Shown here: positions 34,961 through 49,433 of the stretch, piece by piece | Numbering within the stretch: position 1 is the first letter of the stretch | Layout of the letters: each line of letters opens with the position of its first letter | Assembly (NCBI GenBank): GCA_025094145.1 | Contig: JALLLS010000117.1 | Location: 20,570-84,569 of the forward strand | DNA: 64,000 nucleotides | Source: Spinellus fusiger | Lineage: Eukaryota > Mucoromycota > Mucoromycetes > Mucorales > Phycomycetaceae | Direction of reading: 5' to 3' | Made by a program: the position numbers and the translations under genes | Notes under the pieces: generated by a model | The model's database searches: none | What the model was told of the DNA's origin: nothing | What the model saw: the letters and a program-made list of their open reading frames with translations, nothing else

Positions 34961-36612
34961 TTACTGAGGAAGGACTTGATGAAGGAATCGCGACAATCCA
35001 TTGGCAGTTGAACATTGCAACAGACTGGCCTTCACGTGAGCATCAATCTCCATCAATACATCTTTGGCACCGGGACGTGTCATAGGATCCTCATCCAGTA
35101 ACCAGGCAACAAGTCCTCGCATGTACATGGAAGGATAGCTGTAGGTAAACGTAGGACTAGGCTCAGTGGCAATGACATCAAACAGTTCTTCTTCATCCTT
35201 AATAAGGTAGTGGGGGGGCACACGGTCCATCATTTCAATCACAGTGATGCCTAGCGACCACATGTCGATCTTCTCGTCGTAACATTGTTCGCGAATGACT
35301 TCAGGAGCCATCCATTTGGTGGTGCCAAGGCGGTCACGGTTGCGTCGAGCCGTGCGTGCAGACAGACCAAAGTCAGCTACACAGTCAAGATGTTAGTTCC
35401 CTTTCCTACTGCTCTTTAAAAGCAGAATAAAGCAGACTATAGATATAATAAACAAGATGGAATAAAAACTCACTCAGCTTCACCTCGCCATTCCAGCCAA
35501 TCAGTATGTTCTCACACTTCACATCTCTGTGCAGGAATCCCTTGGAGTGCAGGAACATCAGTGCCTTGAGTGTCTCACAGGCAATAAACACAGTAAAGTC
35601 CTCGGGAATGGCTCTCTGGCACAAGACAGCAAACACTGAACAGCGCATCAGATCCATGCAGATCCACACATCTTCTCGGCACAGGGTCACCTCTCTCAGC
35701 TTGATCAGATTGGGATGGCCGCTGGACATAATACGCAGCTCACGTAGAATGGCAGCACGGTATTCCTGGTCAGGGTCGAGTTTGCACCGCTTGATGGCCA
35801 ATTGTGCTGTGGGCTTTCTACGGAGAGCAGCCTTGACGACTGCTCCATTGACACCCGTGCCGATTTCCTTAAAGTCGGTATAGCGTGCCTGTGGGTCGGA
35901 CGTTCGAATGGTCACATGGGGAAGCACTTTGCTCATTTTCACTTGGAATGTGTTGACTGCTTTGACAAGAGGGGGGAGTTGGGGTGCTTGGTAGTGGGGA
36001 CTGGGAGGGTACCAAGGCTTCTAATGAAGAGAGGTGATCCGTGAGTGGTTGTTAGGGGTTGTTAGGGTTGTTAGGGGTAATCAGTGGTAATAAGTGGTAA
36101 TAAGTGGTTATTAGGGGTAATAAGTGGTTATCAGCAGTATGAAGCACTCATAAGTGGTCCCTCTTTCTCACCACTTATCGCAAATAGAAATCATAAACAG
36201 AAACAGAAACAGAAATCATAAATAGAAATAGAAATAGAAATCGTAAATTTACTTTGGTCACTTGTTTGGTAGGGTCAGTGGGGCGTAGACTAAGAACAGC
36301 AGGTGGACTTGGTTTGAGATAGGCATTTCCTAATATATCTGGAATCTCATAGCAACCAGGGGGACGCCAAATACCCTAGCAACAAGAGAACAGATGAGTT
36401 ATTTTTTCATGTTCTGTCCATGTTATTATGTTTATTATTTGCTCTACTTTGGGAGTGTCGGTCGATTTGCCAGAATGGGTAAAAGAATGAGTGCGTCTGA
36501 GATGACCAGTGGACTTTCTTTTGGGATGAGCCTGAGCCACAGTCATGGCAAACACATGGGCTCCTCGACTGGCACAACTAGGTTCGGACTTGGACTTGTG
36601 CATGCTAGTCAT
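34961..36612 (-). CDS. STE20/PAK-type Ser/Thr kinase without visible CRIB
   Basis: Four exons: 36612-36448, 36375-36253, 36020-35474 and 35376-34961, 416 residues, all phases consistent. The N-terminal ~115 residues are Ser/His/Pro-rich (SKSEPS, GIWRPPGCYEIPDILGNAYL, KPWYPPSPHYQAP) and show no CRIB or PH domain. The kinase domain has EIGTGVNGAVVKAA, LAIKRCKLD, FLHRDVKCENIL, a DFG split across intron 3 (KLTDFGLSA), TTKWMAPEVI, DMWSLGITVIEMMDRVPPHY and LLDEDPMTRPGA, the STE20 signature TxKWMAPEVI plus GITxIEM. Its glycine loop ends NGAV rather than the commoner S/A-G-x-V. Such kinases act in MAPK, polarity or osmotic signalling; the specific pathway is unknown. The start at 36612 follows a CCACCA-type repeat that keeps the frame open upstream, so the true N-terminus could be slightly different. 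Confidence 0.85.
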
Positions 36613-38063
36613 GGACTGGTGGTGATAGTGGTGGTGGTGGTGGTGATAATAGCAGTAACAATAGTGGTGGTGGTGGTGGTGATAATAACAGTAACAATAG
36701 TAGTGGTGATGGTGGTGCAGTATAAAATATGCAATACAATATGCAATACAATATGCAATACAAAATACAAGCACACTGTTAGACAGACCCACATACTTTT
36801 AATGACGACCTACTTTCACAGATCGCAGTGCCTGTGGAGAAGAGCCTCGTTTATCAGTCAAGGCAATTTGTGTCATTGATTTTTAAGGATAGTAAAAAGA
36901 GAGAGAAAGAGAGAGGGAAAGAGAGAGGGAAAGGGAAAGGGAGAAAGGGGAAGAAGAGGAAGAAGAGGAAGAAGAGGAAGAAAGGGAATGAAAAGGGAAA
37001 GAAACAAGTCCGAGGGCATTTTGGCTTTATTGGCCCGCATGACAGAGTGAAGTGTCATTGGAAGAGAAATAGACAGGTTCAAATGGGCCCTATTAGAAAT
37101 AACACAGTACAGACACATCTATAATAAAGCAAAAAAAGAAAAAAAAAAAAAAGACAGTCTTCTTGTGGCTCCAATAGATAGTAGAAAAAAGATCTTCTTT
37201 GTTACTGGAATGACGTTCTCTTCCTTCATCAACATAGCCTTGACCTTTTATAAAGAAGATAAGAAGAGATCTCTCAAGTAAGAGATATAAGAAAACAACT
37301 GGCCTACAGACTATCTATCTTACACAAGCACCCCCCATAAAAAATGACTCCTCTCTCTTTCTCTTTCTCTTTCCCTTTTTTCACTCTCCGTCCAACACGT
37401 TATATTGAAATCCCGCCGTAAAGAAAAAAACCTTTTTAGAACACAATAGAGGTGGTGTCTGCAGACAAAGAAGGGTGTTGAAATGAGTGTCATTGGCCAT
37501 CCAGGGAAGTGCTGGATTTGAATAAAATCAATAGGTAAGGGAACAAAGCCACTCATATAACACGTGACAATCAACAAAAAAAGAGTTTTCTCTTTAATAG
37601 AACCGTCACAAATGAGGTGATTGGAGGAGAGTAGATAGATAAAAAGTAGCTATTCTGGCCAATGGTATCCATAGAGAAGAAGGAAGAAGGAGACTCTCTA
37701 GAGTGCATTGGAGACATCTCCACCGGAAAGGATCCCCTGCCACTCCACTCCACACCAGTCACATCTGTCTCTCTTAAAAATGAGAAAGAGAAAAAAAGAG
37801 AAAAAAAAAGAAAAAGAAAGAGAAAAAGTCTATTTGTTCAATGAGAGATCTCTCAGTACATGCTTTATCTGTCCACAAAAAAGTGTTTTCTATGCTTTTA
37901 TTGACTTTGATTGGTCAGAGTAACTACTCTTTGTTATCTACAAGGTATTTTTCTCTTTCTTGCTTAAATGACAAGTCACACTTTCTGCCGAGGAAAGGAA
38001 AAAGAAAAAGAAAAGAGTACAGTGCAGTGCAGTGGACATACCATTTTGAAAAAGTACTTTGAC
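36613..38063. other. Divergent promoter region, kinase / NOP12
   Basis: About 1.45 kb between two divergently transcribed genes. It contains the trinucleotide repeats above, a long purine tract (36895-37000) and A/G-rich tracts at 37.13-37.16 and 37.78-37.83 kb. No gene is accepted here; the Lys/Glu-rich open frames come from the purine tracts. Confidence 0.6.
36614..36722. repeat. GGTGGT / GATAATAGCAGTAACAATA trinucleotide repeats
   Basis: Two similar blocks of (GTG)n followed by ATAATA-CAGTAACAATA, then ATGCAATACA repeats to about 36765. They sit immediately upstream of the kinase start codon. Confidence 0.85.
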
Positions 38064-39649
38064 ATGGCAGTGTATACACCTGGTTCTCTTGCTACACTAT
38101 TAAGCACACACCATGACGCTAAGCTTGAGGATCTGTTTCAAAAGAGTGTGAGTGTTGTTGTTCTGTGTTGAGAGGACAAGTGTCTATTCTCTTTTCTTTC
38201 TCTTGTTAATGCACCAACGAACCATGGTGGCTGTTATCTGTTTGTTTGTTTGTTTTACTCACATTACCATGACACTTCTTATGGCTTGTAGGCAGGTCCC
38301 AGTCAGATAGTCAAAGTACCCACCCCCTTTATCAGAGCACCCACCACCACCACCAAAGTAGAAAAGAAAGTCCTGTCAAAGAAGAAGCAAGACAAGCAGT
38401 TGGCACTCAAGGCAGTAGAGGCAGCAAACAAAGCACGTGCACTGACAGCACTGGCACCTCTCCAACACAAGGCAAGTCTTTACCACTACAGCAACACAAG
38501 CAACACAAGCAACAGCAAGCAACAGCAAACAACATAATAAACTAACCAGGGTATGAGGGTGGGGTTGAATAGAGAAAGGCAGACTCCTCTTTACAGTCAC
38601 CTACCAAGAAGAAAGAAAAAAAGGCACCCGAGACAGAAGAAGAGAAAAAGATAAAAGAACAGCGTACATTGTTTGTTGGTAATGTGCCTGTCCAATGCAT
38701 TGAAAAGGTAATTGAGATTGGGATCAGAGGGTAGGGTTGGCTCTGTTTCTTTTTCCATGGCTCACAAACAGGTGCATCTATAGGTGGATTACAAGGAACT
38801 CAAGGCTAGATTTGCTACGTGTGGTAATGTAGAATCCATCCGCTTCAGATCAGTGGTAAGAGAGAGAGAGAGAAAAAGGCAGTCCCTTCCTCTGATGGCC
38901 TCCCTATGTCTAGGCATTTGCTGAACCCATGCCTCGTAAAGCAGCCTTCATCACAAAGAGAGTGCACAGTGACCGTGAAACAGTCAATGCATATGTTGTG
39001 TATGCTACAAAAGAAGAAGCCGTCAAGGGTCTTTCCCTCAACGGCACTCTTCTTTTTGATAAGCACTTGCGTGTCGACAGTGCTTCTGGCTCAAAGGTAA
39101 ATGCATAAAAAGAAGAGCATGTCCTTATTCCTCCCATCAACAGCAATTCGACCGTAAGCGTTCTGTGTTTATTGGGTCTCTCCCCTTTGATGCACAGGAA
39201 GAAGAGTTGTGGACATTCTTCAAGGAGTGTGGCCAAATAGAGAGTGTGCGTATTATCAGAGACTCAGCCACTAATGTTGGCAAGGGATTTGGCTATGTTC
39301 AATTCGCAGTAAGTACAAGAATAAGTAGGTCAGTAGTAGAAGCTCACTGTCACTCTAGGAACGTATCTCTGTGGATTCTGCCCTGTCTTTGGAAGACCAA
39401 AAGTTCAAAGGAAAGAAACTCCTTCGCATCCAGCGCTGTAAAGTGTCAGTATCAGAGGGTGGCATTGCTCCTGCACCACGAAAACCCACACGTTCTGCAC
39501 GCGGTAATGGACGACCTACCCGTGCCAATGGACGTCCTCAGCGTGGAAAGCCAGTGGCTGCTGCTACCCAGAGAGAAGGTGCACGTGCCTCCAAAGATGA
39601 CAATAACAAGTTAAAGATGAAGAAAAAGACTACAAAAAACAAGAAATAA
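38064..39649 (+). CDS. NOP12: Nucleolar RNA-binding protein Nop12 (RBM34-like)
   Basis: Seven exons: 38064-38147, 38292-38471, 38597-38707, 38784-38855, 38914-39096, 39144-39308 and 39359-39649, 361 residues, all junctions phase 0. Two RRMs are visible. RRM1 starts RTLFVGNVPV (RNP2) and has the long insert between strands with MPRKAAFITKRVHSD, typical of Nop12/RBM34. RRM2 is RSVFIGSLPFDAQEEELWTF with GKGFGYVQFA (RNP1). The N-terminus is Lys-rich and the C-terminus is Arg/Gly/Lys-rich, fitting nucleolar localisation. Yeast Nop12 acts in 60S pre-rRNA (5.8S) processing. Intron 2 has a GC donor (AAG|GCAAGT) instead of GT, with a normal CAG acceptor at 38596; no GT alternative preserves the frame. 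Confidence 0.9.
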
Positions 39650-42600
39650 TAATAATAATAAACCGCCTTTCTCTTTCTCTGTTTATGCAGGGCAGTGCAG
39701 GTGAACTATACACACTTGTTCCTCTTCAACAAAGAAGAGGAGAGTGTATAGGTATGTGTTTAGAGCAGTAAAGAGGAGAAAGCGGCCACTAGGAAGAGTC
39801 TACATGTCAACACACCCATTCACTTCACCTAAAGAGTGTTATGATCTCAGAGAAAATAGTGTCTATTTCTAAAAGAAGAAGGTGCCATTGTATTTCTTTT
39901 ATTAGTATCAATAAAGTACAGTAGAGAGGAATTGCCTTTTCTAGACTGCCTTATACACTCCATCTATTCTTTACACATTAAGTAATACTTTATTCATAGA
40001 ATAGTGGATGGGGGAAAGTGAATCCTAAATAGGCATAACTACAGCCAACGCCATTCCATGGACTCTACTGTGAAGAGATGAGAATCCATTCCCTGGTGCT
40101 TTCACAATGCCGTAGTGTCTTTATTGTGCACAAGGATCAGTCACTCCACAGCCACCACAACAGAATAAAAAGGTAAAAGGTAAAAGGTAAAAGGTAAAAG
40201 GTAAAATGCACCTTATTCTTCCGTGCAGTCTAATGCACTCACGTTCTGCTAGCCAACAAAGTAGTGGCATTCTCATGGGAAGGAAGAAGATTTAGAATAA
40301 ATAAACGTTCTTACTGCTCCACTACGCTTATTGTTGTGTCACTCGAATCCTTTATTGACTCGATACACTTGCACAATGTCGATAGTTCAATAGATAGACA
40401 CGATAAGTGCAGGAACAATCAAAGTTGCTGTTGAGTTTTTATAGTGCAGTTCATCTTTCTTGTGGTAATACATGTCCATGGTCACACTTGCTCTATATGA
40501 AATCAGCACCCAACACAACAGACACCAGACCCTCTTCCATCCCTTCTTCCTCCATCAATGTGTGTGTGTATGTCTATCTGTGCTGATCTATGGATCAGGT
40601 TCTTCTTTCTGTCTCTGAACCAAATCAGCAACAAAAGGGAGCACTTGTTCAGATCTGTTGGAGTACAAGGTATAGTTTAGCATACACTGTAAGAGGGCGT
40701 TTTAGCATTGGATTCCTATTTCATTCATAGTCCATTTTGGAGATCTATCATTATGAATAATAAATTAATATATAAAACACGCTTGAAACATTTCATTCAG
40801 ACGGAGAAGAGAAGGAATAAAGAGGCTATACTCAAGTCAAAAGTCAATGTGTATTCTTAGATACCTAAGTCAAAGCGTATGTCTGTGCTGGAAATTACTT
40901 TATATTAATATTTATATTTATAGCTACATTTATAGCTATAGTTATAGTTGTTTATGTTTATTTATGTTTATCTATGTTTATTTATGTTATATTTTTCATA
41001 GTCTGTATTTCTTGGATAGGAAATAGATACTACATCCACCTGAGTAACCGTCAGTGTGCTCAATGCAGATGACATGATAAAACAGCACGTAGAGCAATCC
41101 ATTGCTTCATAGTTTATAGCCACTTCAATGTTCTCACTACCTAACATCCTCAAGGAAACAATAAGTAGAAGATGATGATGAAGAAGAAAGTACCATTCTT
41201 GTCTTGTCTTGTCGGATCTCCTTTAGACTGTTGTATAGATATAAAACGATAAGATATAGTCATTGACTCGTTCATTTTAGCCCGGTAGAATCTAGTCTAG
41301 ATTCAATAGAAATGAAAAACCATTCGCTTCTGTGACGATAATTCATACAATTAGGATGACTCATTTTAGGTGAAGGATGGACCATGGCAATAATGGTAAC
41401 AACAATAGCAACAGTAACAATAACAATAATAACAAAAGGGATAGTAACACGCATTGCAATAAGATTTTTGGCAGCTTAGACAAGATATAATTAGTAAATT
41501 GAGATGGAATACCACTGTTAAATAATACAGTACAGACACACACAATCTAACTATAGAAGAAGAAAGCTTACGACTAAAGAAATAACAGGATCAAGACAGA
41601 AGCTGACAAAAAATACCTATTTTAGATTCTATTTTACCGCTCATTTCTTATCATAAAAACAGAACAAAAAAAAAGGGGGGGGGAGAGAGAGAGTAGAGAG
41701 AAGAGTCTATGTACAAATAAACTTTACAAGTTACATTTCTTATTGTTCCTATAGATAACAAGGGAGACTATTTCCATCACAAGTACTTGAAAATAAAGGA
41801 TCAACGCACATCTCTCTTTGTATACCTATATTTTTATATCTTTTTTATATCTTTTTTATATCTTTTTTATATAATTACTGAAAAATCACTTTTTAAGAAT
41901 GGCCAATATACCCTTTTCATTGGCTAATACTATTTTAGGATGTCTGGATCAGCTAGATATTATACACACTTACTTGAACATATTAATCTTAATTACATAA
42001 CCAATCACCTCTTGAGTGAAGCCTATTCAAAACAGATCAAAAGGCTGTTGTGGATAGAGTCATTTACACAAAAGTCATTGTAACTGTTCAAATAATGATA
42101 GATACCCAACAGAAAGTGGAGATATTGTGATATGACCAAATGGCAGATTATGGATTCTATAGCCCTGACACTATCCAAATCTCATCCATACAGGCTACAC
42201 TTGAACAGCCACAGAGTGAAGAATTACAGAATGAGATGCCATAAATTGAGAAACTACAGATCGAAAGGCCTTTGCGTCGAATAACAACAAGTATTACAGC
42301 AAAACAGATGATTTTTGGTGCTCTTGGTCTTAAAGCACCCTCCTTTATGAATGAAGAAAAGAGAAATCCACCACAGTTGAATGAATGTGTATGTCTTTTG
42401 TGATGATCAATGGCTTCCTATACATTTACAAAGCGTCTTTCTCTTTTATTCCCAGTACAGATGGAGGTATCGGTTAGTTATCAATTGGACATATCTTTTT
42501 ATCTGAATTATAGGATAATAATAGTAGGCGGGATATATTATTCATACTCTTCCTCTCCATAGTTACATTCACTTTGGATAGAGAACCTGTATAAAGTGTT

Positions 42601-43787
42601 AGTGTTTCTTTTCATTATTATTATTATTATTAAAACAACAACACACATTTACTTTTCTTTAGTTGAATAGAATCATACCCTACACTGAATACATAATAGG
42701 GCTGACGCTTGGAATGTCAAGTCAGACGATTGAGCCAAAGTATACTTGTTCTAAAAGTACTTGGTTATTCTCTCACCTTATCTAAATGTCAAACATCTTA
42801 CTTTAAAGACTGATGTAGAAAAGGGAGGGAAGCGGGTACAAGAAGAAAGAAAGAAAGAAAGGAAATAACCAATAAAGAAGATAAACAGTGAGAGAAATAG
42901 GTTCAATAAGAGCCGAGCAAAAGTGGAAAATAGCAAGGAAAAAAGTGGATGAGTGGATGAGGGTGCCTTTGATCTTTCTATCTGTTATTTGGTATTTTAT
43001 ACAGAACACCAAGTAAAAATAATAAATAGAAAAATAACGAACCCTCTTTTCTGTAAAGTAAATAAGAAAGAATGCAAATAGGTCCAAAATATTTTCTTAA
43101 TGAATGAGAAGAACAGTTTGCATGTAGCCCATAGTTCATACTTATCATTAGAACACTTCTTTTTTTTACTATGTATTCTTAATGTAATGTTCTATTCAGC
43201 TACATGTCATTGGATGTATTGACTAAGTATCTCAAGGAAAGGGAATATTCTAATTGAATCCTACCGACAGTCAAGATGTTTTTGTCCAACATCTCATTTA
43301 TTCTCATGCTTATTCTTATCACTCAATAGAAGCAGTAGCAAAGGATTCCTTATCTACCGCATAAGACATCAGGCCAATGACTATGAAAGGGATTCAATAG
43401 ACTGTGCTATGTAAGTTTGCTGTTTCTGTGTCTCAGTGACTGACTGATGGACTACAGATCCACACAAAGAATCCCAAATGAACCCTTAATGGATTCCCCC
43501 TTTTTTTTTACAAGACTCTTAATTCTCATCTACAACTTGGAATGTTGTAGAGTGCTCAGAGAAGAACCCTACTGTTACACGCCCACTTCTAAACAACGGT
43601 TCTATAGTCATTATTATTACCCACATCGTATATGTTGTATTCATTGCCCTTTAGGTTATATTTACACGATAAAGGCATCTTTTTTCTTTCTTTCTTCTAC
43701 TCTTTTTTTTCAATCATTCAAGGTGTGTTTACAAAAACAAGTGGCCTAAAAAGAAAGACAATCAAGTCCAAATGCACTGCAATCGAC
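39650..43787. other. AT-rich intergenic region
   Basis: About 4.1 kb with simple repeats such as GGTAAAA (40170-40205), TTTATGTTTATC (about 40948-40990), AACAATAACAATAGC-type (41388-41440) and TATCTTTTTTATA (about 41826-41872). Apart from a weak open segment at 42140-42400 there is nothing I would call a gene. Confidence 0.6.
42140..42401 (+). pseudogene. Possible decayed small gene, unrecognised
   Basis: From ATG 42140 the frame reads a Gln/Glu-rich segment (ISSIQATLEQPQSEELQ), meets TAA, then continues in the same frame as IERPLRRITTSITAKQMIFG and ALGLKAPSFMNEEKRN up to a possible donor (TGT|GTATGT) or a TGA. The composition looks protein-like on both sides of the single stop. I do not recognise it. 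It may be a recent pseudogene, or the TAA may be an assembly error. Confidence 0.2.
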
Positions 43788-45490
<1,703 letters not shown>

Positions 45491-45739
45491 CTTTTGAAGA
45501 AGAAAAAGGTAAATAAACAAAAGAAAGGGAAAAAAAAAAAGACTTCACCACACAAACAGCGAAAATATTAAGTGAATGGAAATTGAAAATTTTGCCCTGT
45601 CACAACTTGGCTTCTCAGTGACAGGGGGTGGGGATGGGCCAAACAACGGCTCCAATGAAAATGGGAAGAGGCCAAAGAGAAGAGGATAATTATTTATCCA
45701 ATCCCACTTGCTCTGGATTCTTTATTATTACTGCTATTA

Positions 45740-47680
45740 TTACAAGACAACCTCCACCATACCAATGCCCTCCTGCTCTATTCTCTCTATGATAGGGTCA
45801 TTGATTTCTGCTGTGGTGGGAGCAAGAACACCCGTTGTCTTTAATTTGCCCTCAAGAATAAGCTGAACAGCAATACCACAGGGCACACCCACTGTTTTGG
45901 CCATGGCACTGAACCCACCCGGTGTGCCGTACTCCACAAGAGTCGACGTGCGTGTCTGTCTTGATCCATCCTTCAACTCAATTTCAAACCGATGCTGCAA
46001 AAAGACTAAGTCACGCTCTCCTTCCTCGTACTGCATCTTCTCTTCAAGAGTAGCACAAAAGGTGTCGAGTAAATTGCCACGACGGTGGACCTTTGTAGAG
46101 GAAAAGAAGCCCACCCACTTCATGCCATCAAGAATATGGGACTTGCGGGGGTTGTTTTCCAATGCACACTTGGCGATAATGGCATCTGTCAGGGTCTGTT
46201 CAGATGTATCCGAGGCCCCTGTGACGTTGGCAAGGACATCTCTCCAGGTGATATCAGCAGCAGAGACAGCCAGGTAGGGTTGTTCCTCCTCCTCCAGGAA
46301 GCCAAGAAGAACAAGGGCCTTGACAAATTGAGGGAATCCGTCATAGCGGATGGTGCCACGGATGATGGTGGTGGCTTCAGGAATAGCATAGCGTGTGTCG
46401 TAGAGAGTGGAGTCACGGTTACCATAGCCAACAAAGGCATAGCCAGGGTAGCCAGTGTTGAGGAGTTTGGCAGAGTCCATAAGAGCTGTGCCGCTGACTT
46501 GAACAATCTAATGAGAACAATAAAGGGAGTTAGTATAGAATAGATAGGTAGGTAAGTAGGTAGGTAAGTAGGTAGGTAGGTAAGTAAGTAGGTAGGTAGG
46601 TAGGTAGATAAGTAGAATAGATAGATAGATAGATAGATCACTAGATAGATGCACCCTTACCTTTCCATTCTCAAGGTATTTGGCTGTGTTTTTAAGAGCC
46701 AACAGAACACCACGCGCAGACCATGAGAACTTGTAGCCAAAGGGATTGTTGGAATCTTCAGGAGCAGGAAGACCACCACAGTAAGAAATAAACTCAAGCA
46801 ACTAAACACAGAGCAAAGCAATGGACGTTGTTTTGTATTATTAAAAGAAAAAGAAAAAAAGAGTCCATGTCTATCCATTGGTATGCTTTAGTAAGGTACA
46901 TTACCTTGCCTCCTTCTTTATGGACTTCATCAATGGTACGGACAGCGTACAAGTGATCAATGCCAGGATCAAGACCAATCTCATTCATAACAACAATACC
47001 AGCATCCTTGGCCCTATTCAATACAACAGAGAGAGAGAGAGAGACCGATGGCCATTAGCACCAGTAGGCGGATCAACAGGAAAGATCACTTACGCTTGGT
47101 CATACTCCATCATGGCAGGAGATACATAGGAGGTAGTTACAACGTGCTTCTTATACTTGATGGCAGCACGGATCACCTTGGTATGGTGAATATAAGGAAT
47201 CAAACTACAGCACAATGGATGAGATGTGTCCCCTCTTTCTTCTTTTGGTGATGTCTGTACAGAACAGCCTACCTGATCACTACATCGTGTTGGGCTACCA
47301 ACTCCTCAATGGCCTGCTCATTGTTGATATCACACGACACGGCAGTAACATTCTTAGTGAACTGTAGGGCCAATGCCTGTGCATTCTCCAATCGTCTACT
47401 GGCTGCAGTAGGTGCCTATGGGAGTGAGTTATCATGGGCATGGGCGAGATGGAAGGAGGTAGGCCCATCCCACAGTGCTCTTCCCGTTGTCTTACCAATC
47501 GTCAATCTGTTCTCTGGTTGACGCAGAATGTACTCTACACAGGGAGCAGCCACAAATCCAGAGCCAAGCAAGAGAACTCTCCTATTATTATGGCATGTGT
47601 AAGGAATGCTGTCCATGGTGGACTATCAACAAGGACCCACCCACACACCCACACACATAGAACACTCACTTTTCAACCAT
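45740..47680 (-). CDS. LYS9: Saccharopine reductase (Lys9, glutamate-forming dehydrogenase)
   Basis: Seven exons: 47680-47670 (11 nt), 47581-47496, 47402-47273, 47204-47094, 47013-46905, 46801-46661 and 46507-45740, 451 residues. The enzyme makes saccharopine from 2-aminoadipate semialdehyde and glutamate with NADPH in the fungal lysine pathway. The Rossmann motif is at the start: [20 protein letters not shown]. Other hallmarks are [82 protein letters not shown] and [20 protein letters not shown]. The length matches yeast Lys9. Exon 3 begins at the AG ending ...CTACTGCAG rather than 13 nt upstream; only that choice restores the frame ([12 protein letters not shown]). The intron before the last exon contains a TAGG repeat. 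Confidence 0.93.
46536..46640. repeat. Intronic (TAGG/TAAG)n and (GATA)n repeat
   Basis: About 80 bp of TAGGTAGGTAAG units, then ATAGATAGAT units, inside LYS9 intron 6. Confidence 0.95.
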
Positions 47681-49433
47681 AATAGAAATGAATTTGTATG
47701 GGGTAAATTAGAGAAACAAGAAACAAGAAAAAAGACAGACAGACAGAAACCCTATTTTTATTACTATTTTTTATTATTACTATTTCGAATCTTTTATAGA
47801 GTGAGACGATCATTGACAGCTGTAGAGATCATTCCTGCCCACACACAGCCAAAGAGATAATATCCTAATATGGTAAATGATCCCAGATCCTGCTATTTCA
47901 TTCGCCAAGATTCCATCTTTCTCTCCATCTCTCTTTTTCTTCTTTTTCTTCCTTGTTATTTGCTTCCTACTTTTATAGAATAGAGGTGTAGAGTAGGGCG
48001 TGAAGTAGACAATTCAATTTTAAATACAAAAATACAAAAATACAAAAATACAAAAATATAACAACAACAACAACAAAAGGCAGTCTATATCTATCCACCT
48101 GCATGTCTTTGCGATGCACTGACATAAGCAGGAAAGAAGAGAGGCAGCAGAAATAGACGGAGGATGGATGCTTGATTTCTATTGGTCTATGGGGTGTGTT
48201 GCATGAACAAGAAACACAACTGATGTCATACCAACTCAGTAGTGTGTGGATCTCCACCTACCAGTGTCTTGTCCTATGATTGGCTGGTGGTTGTGGCTGG
48301 TGATAGGTGGTGACTGTAGAAAGAGAGATGGGAAAACAGATGCTATTCACAGGTAGAACTACTGGAGTGGGAGTGCATGGATGTCCTTGTCACTGTAGGC
48401 TGTATGGACACCATGCTATTCCTGTATGGAAAACAGTCACTAGGGTATGGCTTGTATCCTCCAATGGAATAGAATCCAAGAGTCACCCTCTTTTTTTTTT
48501 CTCTTTTAGTGAGGGCCTTTCCTATTGAATCAACACACTCCCTCTGACGGACCCTTTTTTATTTTTTATTTTTTTATTTTTTATAAACTTAAGTCAGTCA
48601 CCTTTAGGCATAAGAGTGTCGTACCAGAACACTTTCTTTTCACAACAAGACTTACACAACGTTAGAATGTGCTGATCTGCTGTATCATTTGAAACACCCC
48701 AAGTGCACATTTTCATGGTGTGAATGTGTTGATAAGGAATAAGCCTTTGTCTATGTAGACAAGTGGTATTCTTTTCTTTAAACCATAATAAAAAATAAAT
48801 AAAAAATAAATAAAAATAAAAACACCACAAAGATACACCTTTTCTTGTGATGATGATTGATCCATGAGCAAAACATACCCACCCAATGGCTCACTTGTCA
48901 ATAGAAGTGTAGATGCAAACTGAATAAGCATCTACAGTGGCATCTTTGTTCATGCTTCTTATAAACTATGAAAAAGGCCCCAGGAAAGGCTCCAAGACTA
49001 TAAAAAGAAAGTGGCTTGCTTGGATGTTTCCTTGATGTTCTTTTTTCTTCCTTTTCAAATAAGAATGTGTTGGCTAAGTTTATCTTTTTTTTTTTTTGTA
49101 CTCTCCACTCGTCTTGTATTTTTGTTACAGCTGCTATTGTTACTATTGTTATTGTTATAGCTGCTATTGTGATTGTTACTGCTACCACCACTACTACCAC
49201 CACCACCACTGTTATTCTCTAGTACAAGTCACTGTGACTGGCTGTAGGAGAGAGATAGGTGACTATGGAAGAAACAACACAACAGCCATGGAAGTGTGAC
49301 TCTGCGTACTGTAGCTAGGCTCTTCTTTACCTGTACCACCTGCCACGTTATGCGCCATTTAAAATCTGCTTTGACTATAAGAAAATTTTTTTAGTTGCAA
49401 TCCTCTCTCTTTTACTTCTTTTGTGCAGGCAAT
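47681..49433. other. Divergent intergenic region, LYS9 / KAP123
   Basis: About 1.75 kb without an acceptable gene. It holds AAATACAAAAATAC repeats (48018-48080), AAATAAAAAATAA tracts (48785-48825) and a TGCTATTGTTACTATTGTTATTG-type block (49125-49215). The last resembles the trinucleotide blocks at 36.6 and 41.4 kb. Confidence 0.6.

Noticed and set aside
36873..37124. Lys/Glu-rich frame (+) and Leu/Pro/Phe-rich frame (-)
   Set aside because: Both derive from one purine tract in the divergent intergenic region.
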